Assembly: GCF_032118995.1 (NCBI RefSeq)
Contig: NC_092665.1
Coordinates: 14,342,012-14,406,011 of the forward strand
Origin: Asterias amurensis
Taxonomy: Eukaryota; Echinodermata; Asteroidea; Forcipulatida; Asteriidae
Direction of reading: 5' to 3'
DNA: 64,000 nt
Part shown: one piece after another, positions 54,048 to 63,589 of the stretch
Position numbering within the stretch: the stretch's first letter is position 1
Layout of the letters: each line of letters starts with the position of its first letter
The notes under the pieces: generated by a model
What the model was told of the DNA's origin: nothing
The model's input: the letters and a program-made list of their open reading frames with translations, nothing else
Database searches by the model: none
Made by a program: the position numbers and the translations under genes

Positions 54048-57000
54048 GCTATCAATCAATCAATCAATCAATCGTCAGCATCATGCATTTCTGCACCGGC
54101 TGCCTGACTGGTGAGAAGAAGCTTCCAAATAGACCGATTTTAAGCTGCCACTAATATGCGTTTGTCAGATTCAACTTTTTTTTTGCTTAAAACTCTTTAT
54201 CTTTTTACAAAACCACATTACTTCGAAATGAAATATTTCTCAAAATGCTTTATTCTATCAAACACTACTGTAGGCTTCTACTAACCAAATGTTTTTATTG
54301 TCATTAATTTTAAGATTGATTACCAAACGTATACCTTCCCTTTAAATGGGGTCACCGCTAGCCAACCTTCATTATTTGTAACAGCTCTATTTGATTGAGC
54401 GCCCGACAGCAGCCACTCAAATCAGCTCTTACCCACGCATCTGGAACTCTCTACCCCTTAATCTCGATTTTGTCCTTGGTACAACAAAGCTCAAATCTCC
54501 TCTCAAAACTTATCTTATGTCACAGGTTTTCAATGACTAATTTTGTTGTGTCTGCTTTTCTTTGTTTAGTTTTTGTTTTTGTTTTTTGGTTGTACTGCGC
54601 TTTGAACACCCAGCAGGGTGGATATTTGCGCATTACAAGTCTTATTAATAATAATAATAATAAGACTTGTAATGCGCTCATATCCACCCTGCTGGGTGTT
54701 CAAGGCGCAGTTAGATGTTTCATGAAACCTTAAACAGTTTGAAGGATTCTTATTCGTCCTGAAGCCATTTGTCTGTGGCCTATTTAGAATTAATTAGTTT
54801 TCTTCTTTTTCGTTTTTAAGGTCAACGCAATCAACGATTGGAGCATTTGGCATGACGAGACAGCAGAGTTACGGTGGGCCGCAAAATACGTTGTTAGGGA
54901 ACTTCACTCCCCAGTCACTTGCCGCATCGTTCAATGCAGGTTAGAAATTGTATTTGTTTTCCATGTTTGATTTCCTGTTACATCTTATTCATCTCAGTAT
55001 TTTCAACTTAATTTCGAGTTGAACAAAGACAATTTGAGTGCATGTGTAGGTTGGTTGAGTTGTTTTCTTCCTACATTTCACTTCTGTGGACCCCGGCTCG
55101 AATCCAATCTCTAACCAAAGCCTTGCATGTGGGGTTTTACTCATTTTTAAAAAACTACAGCACCTCTGCAAGTAATATTCTAAGGAAAGCTTTCTTCCAT
55201 CATTATCTTCAAACTGTGTAAGGTTTATTTAAATCTGTGGACATTGTGTTTTGTGTCCTACAAAAAGTACCCGACCCTTTAAAGACACTGGACACTGTTG
55301 GTAATTGTCAAAGACTAGTCTTCACAGTTAATGTATCTCAACATATGCATTAAACAACAAACCTGTGAAAATTTGAGCTCAATCGGTCATCAAAGTTGCG
55401 AGGTAATAATGAAAGAAAAAAACCACCCTTGTCACACTTTTAGATGCTTGATTTTGAGACCTCAAATTCTAAATCCGAGGTCTCGAAATCAAATTCGTGG
55501 AAAATTACTTCTTTCTCAAAAACTACGCTACTTCAGAGGGAGCCGTTTCACATAGTGTTTTATACTATTAACAGCTCCCCATTACTCGTTACCAAATAAG
55601 GTTTTATGCTAATAATTATTTGGAGTAATTACCAATGGTGTACTCTCCCTTTAAGTCTCTTCCTGACTGCGTGGGTTTCCTCCGCTATCTATAAATACAA
55701 AAAATTACTTCATCATCTTCTCTACCTGGGTGGTCGAAAAACGATAAAACTGTAAATGTATTACAAGGAAATGTGCAATTAAAAGCGCCCTCATGCGGTA
55801 AGAAATCTGGTTCAATTGCAAAATGTTAAGATTAAGAAGGACTAGTGTCGGTAGGCACTAATAACGAATGGTTATCACAGAGTCACGCAGGGTCCAAACA
55901 ATTTGTTGTGTAGTGACCACAGGAGAGAAGGATGTTGAATGATTTAGGTGTCATGTCCGCAAAAATGCCTGTTTGTAAAGGTTAAAGACAGTAGACACTA
56001 TTGGTAATTGTCAAAGACCAGTCTTCTCACTTGGTGTATCTCAACATATGCATAAAACAACAAACCTGTGCAAATTTGAGATCAATCGGTCGTCCATATG
56101 CGAGATATTAATGAAAGAAAAAACACTATTGTTACACGAAGTTGTATGCTTTGTGATGCTTGATTTCGAGACCACAAATTCTAAACTTGAGGTCTCAAAA
56201 TCAAATTCGTGGAAAATTACTTCTTTCTCAAAAACTACATCACTTCAGAGGGAGCTGTTTCTCACAATGTTTTTATACTATCAACCTCTCCCCAATACTC
56301 GTAATCAAGAAAGGTTTTTATGATGATAATTATTTTGAGAAATTACCAATAGTGTCCACTGCCTTTAAGAGAAAAGGTTTATAGTAAGATTTAAAAACAC
56401 TGATAATAATTTATTGAGGGTCCCCCTTGATTGAGAATTTTTTATTGTTTTTTTTTTTTTTTTTTTTTGAGGCGAGAAAGACTTTGCTAGGGTTGAAATG
56501 TCGTGCCATTTACTGTTTTTGTGCAATTTATATCAAACCGCTGAAGAAGATTTGATGGTGCTATCTATCTACCCTTTTCACATTTTTCACCCCTCAATTT
56601 AACAGTTAATGAGAGCACGCCGTCGTTGGACATGTCCGACTTTCCGGTATTGGCCAACAGAGGGCGACAGCAGCAGCCCACTCCTCAGCAGATTGACAAC
56701 AACAGCTTAAGTTTGTTCCCACCTAATCCAATGGCAGGGAGACCTGCATACGGTAAGACCATTGGAGGTACAAACGCTCTTTTTTTCAGTAAAATATGTA
56801 GAAGTCTTTAACAAGTTGTTCATAAGTGTCAAGTCTCATAATAAATATTTTGTAGTTTTTCAACCTGTATTATCCCGTATAACTTGTCATATTCAACCGC
56901 CTTGACAAGGGCATGTATTTCTGATCTTGACATTCACCTCTGACAAACGGGAGGCCTCTGGTTCTGGCATGAACAAACCTAAGATCAAATTCTTAAGAAA

Positions 57001-60000
57001 ATGAAGTTAAAACCATATGGAAAACCGTAGAGTAAGGCTTTCAAAACCAAAGATAAATGTATGTAAGCAGGCTTTCTCGCTTTGCGCTCATAGTTCAGGG
57101 TTTTCGTCAACAACCTATCACATCCCTGTCCTATGCAAGGGGTCTTAGGCGCCCTATAAATGATAATTGTTGTTTATTGTTATTGCATGTAATTGTTGCA
57201 GTTGGAATGGTCAACAAGCAGGCAGATCCTGTACCTGAGTTTACAATGCAGAGCGAGGACTTCCCGGCACTACCTGGGTCAAACATCATGAACAAATCTA
57301 CAGGTACTAACCTTCCCTTCTCGCCCCTTCACTCTTCTTCCTTCGGAAGGGGCGTAAAGCTGTTGGCCCCGTGTGCTGTGTACATGTAATGCCCATAAAA
57401 GAACCCAGTGCACTCATTGAAAAGAGAAGGGGTTTGCCCTGGTGTTCCTGGTTGAATTGGCTGCCTAGGTCACGTAATTCAAATGTAGTCCCACATAGTC
57501 CAAAATACTGAATGTTAAAGCCCCGTCAGCGTCACATCATGAACAAATCTACAGGTACTACCCTTTTCTTCTAGCCCCATCACTCTTCCTCCTTAGGAAG
57601 GGGCATAAAGCCATTGCAGGCCTGATACCTAACGGGGGCAACTAAGGCGATTGCCTCCATGCTCCCTGGTCATTGCCTTGGATCTCGGTTCGAATCCCAC
57701 CTCAGACCAGAGCCTTGCATGTGGATTTGGTTTTCAATCCCTACATGACAAGTCCCTACATGCTAAGTTTATAAAATCATACCACTCGACTTTTCAACAG
57801 ATCAAAACAGTACGGGGGCAGTTAAGGAGAGCCCAAGGTTTCCCGGTGACAAAGCGGCCAACAATAACAGCAACAACGACAACCAAATGAAGAGAGGCAT
57901 CGTCATACACCAAGATGGTAAGACACCCTACCCTCCCCACTGCTCAGAACCCTTACCCATCCTCTACCCCCATCCCCCCCCCCCAAAAAAAAAAATTTGT
58001 CAAATACGTAAATTTAAAAAAATGTCTTCCCACAAGAAATCAAGACTGAAACCAGTACACACTGCAAATTGTGTTATATTTTTTTCAGTGTGAAAAAATA
58101 CGGTACACAGCATTGTGACCTTTGTCAACAATGCAGTATCTGGTTGGGCGCCTGCAATAAACAATGCGGTATTGAAAGGGTTAAGTAGTGATTGATTGAT
58201 TGATTTCAAAAACCCTCCTAAAATACCTCCTAAGATCGCAGTTTGAGACTTTTTGTCAGGATTGCCTCTCATCCTCATTGTCTTGCACTCTAGGTAAGAT
58301 AACGCACATCCCACCAGGTATTGTGACGGATCCCTTTGGAATAGTGGGCCTGCTGACGTTCATCAGAGCTGCGGAGACTGATCCTAACCTGGTACAGCTA
58401 GCATTGGGGAGTGACCTGACGACGTTAGGCCTTAATCTCAACTCGCCAGAGTAAGTCGTTATTCTGTGGATTATGTTTTATTTTTTATTTATTTATTATT
58501 ATTTTTAGAAACCAACGGTTCTTTTCAGAACCACCCCAACTCATTAGAGATAGTCATTACATGGTGTTACCGCATCTATCTCTATCGTATTTCCACCATG
58601 CTAAGTTTCAAATCCTACAAAGCTACATCGATACCTCTCCGAGCAATGCCTCAAATCCCATATCTCCCTGATTGTTTCACAATAATGCAACTTAAAACTG
58701 ATTTCTTTTTTTGATGTTTCAGGAATCTGTACGGCACGTTCCAGTCGCCATGGGCGGAGTCACCCAGCCGACCCCAAGATATTGACTTCCATGTGCCGCA
58801 GGAGTATATCACCAATATGCATATCAGGGACAAGGTAAGGCCACTTCAAAATTTCAACATTTTAATCCAAACCTTTTTTCTTCTTTATTTTGCGTTTAAG
58901 ATGTATTTTAGTAGGATTCTTTTTCCCACTCTTATATTCCGCTAAGCAAAATTATGTAGGATACCAGTTACAAATAGTACATACGACATGGTATTTTGGC
59001 TGTTAACCTTATCCTGGTAAGAAAGATTTTGTTGTGCTTAGCTACTTTTTGTGCTTAAGTACCTCTACGAAAACTGGGCAAAGGATTATAGGTGATAAAG
59101 CATGCCAAACATGTACATATTTATTAATTTGTGCTGTTACATATATTTGTGTACATTTTGTGTTGTTTTGGTCGAATAAATAATAATAATAATAATAATT
59201 AATGTGGCTAAGGCCGTGTCTGAAACAGTGACTTCAACTACAGCTAGGGCTAGATCTGCCTAGCTTCAACACACTAGCTTGTGGTGGCGTTGTTTAAGCT
59301 GTGGCATCACCATGTTCGGGCTCCCGTTTTATGTCCGAATTGTTCTATGTCTGACTGTCATTGCCAACCTTCTTGCCCTTCAATGTCTTTTATTGCAATT
59401 CGTCATTGTTTGTATTCCACCAGTGCTGTACATGTGTGGTTTTTTTAATATCTTGTTTTAATTCTACCTTAAATTTTCTTCATGTTTTTACTATTTAATT
59501 ATTGTAAATCATGTGCAATTTGGCCTGTGGGCCACGAAATGTGATTCCAATAAAGTGAAATGAAATGTTTGGCAGACGCGCTGATCTAGCTGTAGCCGTA
59601 GCCGAATTCGCTGTGTTTATTTTTTTCCTGATTCTGTCTTGCAGTTGGCTCCCATCAAGTTGAGTCGATACGGAGAGGATCTCTTGTTCTATCTTTACTA
59701 CACCCATGGTGGAGATGTCTTACAGCTAGCAGCTGCCGCAGAACTGTAAGTTATATCACATTAAAGGCACTGAACACTATTGGTAATTACTCAAAATAAT
59801 TGTTAGCATAAAAAAAATCCATTGGAAACGAGCAATGGAGAGCTGTTGATTGTATAGAACATTGTGAGAAAAGGCTCCCTCTGAAGTAATGTTGTTTTTG
59901 AGAAAGAGGTAATTTCTTGCCTAAATTTTTTAAAGTTTCAGGCCTGAAGCCTTTTTATATTTTTTGGGGGGCAGCTGCCGCAGAACTGTAAGTTATATCA

Positions 60001-60776
60001 CATTAAAGGCACTGGACACTATTGGTAATTACTCAAAATAATTGTTAGCATAAAAAAGATCAATTGGAAACGAGCAATGGAGAGCTGTTGATTGTATAGA
60101 ACATTGTGAGAAAAGGCTCCCTCTGAAGTAACGTTGTTTTTGAGAAAGAGGTAATTTCTTGCCTAAATTTTTTAAAGTTTCAGGCCTGAAGCCTTTTTAT
60201 ATTTTTGGGGGGTATTTGAAAGTACACAAATTTGTGCAACAAAGGTGTTTTTTCGTCCAGTATTCTCTCACAACTTCAGCGACCAATTAAGTTAAAACTT
60301 GAGTTGTTTTATGCATATGTTGGGATACACCAAGTGAGAACACTGGTTTTTGACTATAACCAAAGGTGTGCTTTAATATGTGTGTTTAATCGGGTCTATG
60401 AAAACGACCCCTTATGTTCGAAACAATTTAGCATTCTTGATTAAACTGGTTAGATAAGTTACAAGTGGAGTTGTTATATCTGAGGAATTATTGTAGTAGT
60501 TGGGTGTTTTTTTACCACTTTGATTTCTTTTACAGCTACAACCGAGACTGGCGATACCACAAGGAAGAGAGAGTCTGGATTACCAGGGGGCCCATGATGG
60601 AGCCCCAGGTCAAGACGAACCTCTACGAGCGAGGCCTCTACTACTTCTTCGACTGCCTCCGGTGGACCAAGGTGCCCAAGGAGTTCCATCTTGATTACGA
60701 TAAGCTTGAAGAGCGCCCCCACCTGCCAGCATCGTTCCACCACAACGTGTCTACGAATCCCGTCATGGCACACTGA
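49597..60776 (+). CDS. CNOT2: CCR4-NOT transcription complex subunit 2
   Basis: Fourteen coding exons: 49597-49607, 49989-50041, 51028-51155, 51755-51809, 52820-52991, 53629-53808, 54821-54939, 56606-56752, 57202-57303, 57801-57917, 58294-58450, 58723-58834, 59645-59745, 60536-60776. They give 564 residues (human 540). The N-terminal half is Gln/Ser/Pro-rich and disordered, with Q-runs in exons 5 and 6. DMSDFPVLANR and QSEDFPALPGS match the paired human DFPAL motifs. The C-terminal 155 or so residues form the NOT box (LTFIRAAETDPNLVQLALGS, YGEDLLFYLYYTHGGDVLQL, DWRYHKEERVWITRGP, YYFFDCLRWTKVPKEFHLDY). CNOT2 pairs with CNOT3 on CNOT1 in the deadenylase complex that shortens mRNA poly(A) tails. 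The human N-terminal 20 or so residues have no counterpart here. Confidence 0.95.
50098..50895. mobile_element. Pile-up: MITE-2 half, SINE-B (-), SINE-A (+)
   Basis: 50098-50297 is the left half of MITE-2 (GGCACTGGACACTTG to CTAGACCTCAGCTGAG). 50286-50460 is SINE family B on the minus strand, its T-rich tail abutting the MITE. About 50470-50895 is the fullest SINE family A copy: B-box GGTTCGAATCC, core CTTCGGATGGGAC, and 3' end CTAAGCGCCTTGAGTACC to GTGCGCTATATAAG. It lies in CNOT2 intron 2. Confidence 0.7.
51266..51425 (+). repeat. Dispersed GGCCTG repeat
   Basis: Order: GCCTGTATGCTTTG, GGGCACCAAGGCATTTTCTC, CTATGAGAAAATTGTCAATT, CAAGGGCACCAAGGCAATGA and CATGGAGGCAATCGCCTC. This matches 52213-52394 except the last 20 or so bases. 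It lies in CNOT2 intron 3. Confidence 0.7.
51436..51630 (+). repeat. Dispersed repeat with GAAACGTCAAGACCA core
   Basis: Colinear with 37738-37900: TTTGAAACGTCAAGACC, GGCTCTTCTCGGAGCC, ACACAAGAGAGGTTTACAC, GTTTGCTATTTATTTATAG and CTTCAAACAATACTT. It begins with a short internal duplication of GAGTATACTGTT. Confidence 0.6.
51815..51935. mobile_element. Short fold-back element next to the exon 4 donor
   Basis: Ends GTCCGTGTCCAAAATGGCGG and TTTCGGACATGGC are roughly inverse. Inner blocks GCAGCTCTGGCTAGAT and ACATCTAGCCGTAGCTG face each other. It starts only 6 bp after the exon 4 donor. Related sequence occurs at 59209-59625 and 60895-61030. Confidence 0.55.
52196..52618. mobile_element. MITE-5 interrupted by a GGCCTG repeat
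   Basis: Outer element: GGGCCGCATTTCATAGAGCT on the left and AGCTCTATGAAATTGGGCCC on the right. Inner halves CAGGATTACCAACCAAATTT and AAATTTGGTTGGTAATCCTG are exact inverses. The 180-bp GGCCTG repeat (52213-52394) interrupts the left arm, so it arrived later. It lies in CNOT2 intron 4. Confidence 0.8.
53036..53378. mobile_element. MITE-2, nearly complete, opposite orientation
   Basis: Runs from a degraded CAGTCTTCTTACTTGCTGTA end, through ATAACAAATCTGTGAAAATT, CTTGTCACACGAAGTTGTG and AGAGGGAGCCGTTTCTCAC, to CAATAGTGTTCACTGCCT-TTAA. It lies in CNOT2 intron 5. Confidence 0.75.
53834..54075. repeat. (TCAA)n microsatellite, interrupted
   Basis: Two blocks of ATCA/TCAA repeats (about 53834-53944 and 54013-54073) with many TCGATCAATCGAT variants, separated by about 70 bp of A-rich sequence. 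It lies in CNOT2 intron 6. Confidence 0.9.
54365..54725. mobile_element. Two LINE tails, tail to tail
   Basis: 54390-54540 reads YPRIWNSLPLNLDFV and TTKLKSPLKTYLMSQVFND, a LINE ORF2 end. Its 3' end (CTGCGCTTTGAACACCCAGC at 54594, running to TTATTA) is followed by an inverted copy of the same end (to 54711), with ATT repeats at the junction. It lies in CNOT2 intron 6. Confidence 0.8.
55075..55140 (+). mobile_element. tRNA-like SINE fragment
   Basis: B-box-like GGCTCGAATCC, then AATCTCTAACC and AAAGCCTTGCATGTGG. The same order recurs at 57684-57745 (GGTTCGAATCC, CACCTCAGACC, AGAGCCTTGCATGTGG), so this is a small repeat family rather than a tRNA. Confidence 0.5.
55279..55654. mobile_element. 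MITE-2, complete copy with TTAA flanks
   Basis: 376 bp, orientation opposite to 25587-25972. Starts TTAA-AGACACTGGACACTGTTG and ends CAATGGTGTACTCTCCC-TTTAA. The body blocks (TTGAGCTCAATCGGTCATC, GAGACCTCAAATTC, GAGGGAGCCGTTTCAC) are well kept. It lies in CNOT2 intron 7. Confidence 0.85.
55982..56368. mobile_element. MITE-2, complete copy with TTAA flanks
   Basis: 387 bp, same orientation as the copy 330 bp upstream. Starts TTAA-AGACAGTAGACACTATTG and ends CAATAGTGTCCACTGCC-TTTAA. Two copies in one intron (7) show a strong local preference. Confidence 0.85.
56474..56520 (+). repeat. Dispersed GAAAGACTTTGCTAGGGTTGAA repeat fragment
   Basis: Second copy of the block seen at 35320-35380, preceded by a T-homopolymer of about 20 bases (56446-56468). 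Confidence 0.5.
57336..57470 (+). mobile_element. SINE family A, internal fragment
   Basis: CTTCCTTCGGAAGGGGCG, AAAGCTGTTGGCCCCGTG, AAAAGAACCCAGTGCACTC and GAGAAGGGGTTTGCCC match the family core. It lies in CNOT2 intron 9, 30 bp past the donor. Part of the exon 9 end (ATCATGAACAAATCTACAG) and its donor is repeated at 57536-57560, so a small duplication accompanied the insertion. Confidence 0.6.
59209..59625. mobile_element. Fold-back element split by a retroelement 3' end
   Basis: Left part (GGCCGTGTCTGAAACAGTG, CTACAGCTAGGGCTAGATC) and right part (GATCTAGCTGTAGCCGTAG) are inverse halves related to 51815-51935. Between them, about 59300-59575 ends in CCAATAAAGTGAAATGAAATG-like sequence, a typical retroposed 3' end. 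It lies in CNOT2 intron 12. Confidence 0.5.
59729..60211 (+). repeat. 242-bp tandem duplication including an exon end and donor
   Basis: Unit 1 is 59729-59970 and unit 2 is 59971-60211, differing at only a handful of bases. Each unit holds the last 17 bases of CNOT2 exon 13, its GTAAGT donor and the left half of a MITE-2 insertion ending in a G-run. Unit 2 therefore carries a decoy exon end. Confidence 0.9.
60003..60376. mobile_element. MITE-2, complete copy (left half duplicated upstream)
   Basis: TTAA-AGGCACTGGACACTATTG at the left and AACCAAAGGTGTGC-TTTAA at the right. The matching left half at 59761-59970 comes from the tandem duplication described above. It lies in CNOT2 intron 13. Confidence 0.75.
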
Positions 60777-60894
60777 CGACGTCATGCAGTTGGGATGAAG
60801 GAGGGTACCCTTGCTACAGTGGCTGTTATTTTTCTTTTTCAGTATTGACTTTAACTCCCAAGAAATATTAAATACGTGCGAAGTTTAGAAAGTT

Positions 60895-61030
60895 GGGCCG
60901 ACCCGAATTGGCTGCTACAACTATGGCTTCGGCTGTTGCTAAGTGTGTTTCTAAGTACGTCCTATACTTCCACGCATGATGACGTGGACATCTAGCCGTA
61001 GCTGTTGCAGCTACTTTGGACCTGGCCATA
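60895..61030. mobile_element. Fold-back element in the CNOT2 3'UTR
   Basis: GGCCGACCCGAATTGGCTGC and TACAACTATGGCTTCGGC on the left face ACATCTAGCCGTAGCTGTTG and CTTTGGACCTGGCC on the right. Same group as 51815-51935. Confidence 0.5.
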
Positions 61031-61311
61031 TAAGCGATCATTGATGTACCTTTAGAAAGTGAAATGCTATAGGTATAAATTCATGTGAAAGAAGAGTGCC
61101 GGGGGTAAGGGGGTAGAGGGGTTTTGGATGGAGGCAATCCAATCCTTACTTAAAGGATACTATCTTGTGCAGGATTCTGAAGATATTTCTTAACCTATTT
61201 CCCAGGGGTGATCATTCTCGTAGAGCGGTCAGACAATAAGGTTTAAGCATTATTTCAGCTGTAATCAAAACTTATAAATAAATAGTTGCCATCCCAACTT
61301 GGGTTGTAGAT

Positions 61312-61502
61312 CAGGGCCAAGTTACATGAAGCTGTTAAGCAGGAAGTACTGCTTACCAAATTTCTTTGCTAAGCAAAAAAAAAAAATGATCGGACACCAG
61401 TTGCAACAAATTTTAACTTAGCTGGGAACCAGTTTCTGTTCAACAAGATTATTCTGTGCCTGGTAGTTTTGTTATGCTTACAGGCTTTATGAAATCAGGC
61501 CC
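61312..61502. mobile_element. MITE-5 in the CNOT2 3'UTR
   Basis: CAGGGCCAAGTTACATGAAG at the left and CTTTATGAAATCAGGCCCTG at the right are inverse ends. AAATTTCTTTGCTAAGCAAA is the diagnostic inner block. Confidence 0.7.
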
Positions 61503-62009
61503 TGTTTTGGAAACTTGGCTTTTGGCTTTGAGCTGAGTCAAGCGTCTTAACACTTCTAGGCATCCAATAGTTTAATGTCAAGTGGGAACTGTTTATACTT
61601 GATTGCATGCTGTGTTCCCCCTCCCCGCCCCTCCGACCCCCTCCCTGGCTAGGTACACTCTTGCTTCACCCTTCTATGTAGTGAAATTCTTTACCTGAAA
61701 GTGAAATGGGATGTTCCAAAAGTCAAGCTCACACCTGCGCAAGTTTGGAGCATTTCAGAGCAGGTGTTTAACTTATCCAAACAAATTTATTTGCTTTGTA
61801 ACAACAAAATCATCATCAAGAAATTATTGAACAACCGAAATGAAAGCTAGAGAAGTTGGTCAACATTTACAACTTGTTATATCCGTTGTTTTTTACCCCT
61901 GTATGAAACGAAAAGCCAATGTTTATGCATTGGTTAAAAGTGGATGCCAAATATTTTGGTGACTTTTTTTTCTATCAAAAGTTGTGCTGCTGTAGAAAGA
62001 AGATGTACA

Positions 62010-62015
62010 AATAAA
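62010..62015 (+). other. Likely CNOT2 polyadenylation signal
   Basis: AATAAA in GTACAAATAAAGTTATTCC, 1.23 kb past the stop codon. It is the best-placed hexamer before the next repeat. Confidence 0.55.
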
Positions 62016-62089
62016 GTTATTCCATACAGTAAAATGAAACAGTAAAAGAGTTTACCATGTCTAAAGTTTGTGTAGCTTACGCTCATGAC

Positions 62090-62330
62090 GTCAGGTGTGT
62101 AGTGCACCCTCGCTTATTATTTTGGTCTGAAGGAGTTTGAATAATGGCCCATTAAATAAACTCACATAGAATACAGTACAAAATGCTAAATGTTCAGAAA
62201 TACACGAACAATACTTGGACGTCTTGCAGCCTTTTACAGTGATATGGGGAGTCAAAGGGCTAGAGTTATTTTTCCCCCCAAGTAAAAACACCCCTAAGTC
62301 ATCCAAAATACATCAAGTTTGAAGTCAATA
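62090..62330 (-). repeat. Dispersed repeat, partner of 565-835
   Basis: Reverse complement carries TGACTCCCCATATCACTG, AAAAGGCTGCAAGACG, TATTGTTCGTGTATTTCTGA and GCATTTTGTACTGTATTC in the same order as the left-flank copy. Confidence 0.5.
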
Positions 62331-62464
62331 ACCCCAATATGGATGCCAATGTGAAGGGACTAGAGTTAATGAAATAGTTTTAAACACGTCATCCTTGCAT
62401 TTGGAGTTTGCTTTGTGTATGAAATTCCTTCCTCCATGGTGTTCCAGAAAGCCATGGTATCACT

Positions 62465-62625
62465 AGACTCTATGAGCAAGTTCGAGTGAGGCACTATAGT
62501 CGACTAGAGTCGACCATTGGTTGATTTTGTCTGGTATCCAGGATGTATTCAATGCATAGGTAACCATGGAACATTGACCAGTGGTTGACAAATGGTCGCC
62601 ACCCGAACTTGCTCTATGGTATCAC
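62465..62625. mobile_element. Fold-back MITE (GAGCAAGTTCG)
   Basis: CTCTATGAGCAAGTTCGAGTG at the left faces CACCCGAACTTGCTCTATGG at the right; inner GTCGACCATTGGTTGA faces TGACCAGTGGTTGAC less well. Confidence 0.6.
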
Positions 62626-63589
62626 TAGTGAACGAGTTGGATGGTTTTTAAGAATAGTTCTTTGTTATTCAAAGTGGCTGTGGCGTCCCTATCGGGCTCA
62701 TTGTGCACCATGGTGAGCGCGGCTGGCCAGCAACAATTTGAAAAGCTGAACACTAAGGTTGCCCATAGAACCAGGGAGAGAAATACTACCTATTTGTACC
62801 TTTAGTTGGTTGCTGATCTGCTCGATTAACAGTGAGTATACCTTTATTTTATTATATCAATATGCACATTCATAATAAAGAATGTTTATTTACCTTAAAA
62901 AGATTTTGACATTGATTTAGACATTGTTAATTCATTTAACGTGACTGAGTTATCGTTGGTACGATAAATGGGGCGCCCGTCATGTCCCTTCGTAATTTCG
63001 TTGTTTAGGCGTATACACATTGTCTAGTTGATTTTCTTGACTTACAGTTCGTGGTACACCGCGCAAATTTAAAAATTGCCACGTGCCCAACAGTGAAACG
63101 TTTGGTCACTAATTACTCCAAACTTGGCTTAGTAGGCTTACCATGGAGAATTACCCTCCATCTACTGACCTTTGTTGACCCGCTTGACTAAATAGCGAGG
63201 TGAGGAAACGATCACGCCAATAACATTCGCTACTCACACGCACATCCATCACAAGCCCAAACATCATCGACAGCGGAACCGTCTGTTATCTCTCTAGTCA
63301 GGTGGCACTTTATCAACACTTCATTAACAAGCAGTCTGTTAACAAGTAGCATTTGAAACTGTGCATGGTGGAAATACAATATAGAAAGGTTTGCGGTACA
63401 CAATAATAATCTCTAAATGAGTTGGGCTGGTTCTGAAAAGAACCACTTGGTTCCGTCCCATCTTAAGAATCATTCCAACTGTAGTTGAGACCCGTCCCAC
63501 CAACCGCATTAGCTAGGATTGCCTGTAGATTGGGATTGCCTGGGGAACAGTTAAGTGACAATAAAGTGGACCTTTAAAGTACTTTTCCT

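Noticed and set aside
53834-54075. CRISPR-like or satellite array
   Set aside because: Simple TCAA/ATCA microsatellite without unique spacers, in a eukaryotic intron.
60474-60785. 103-codon frame antisense to CNOT2 exon 14
   Set aside because: Mirror of a conserved coding exon; no promoter or family match.
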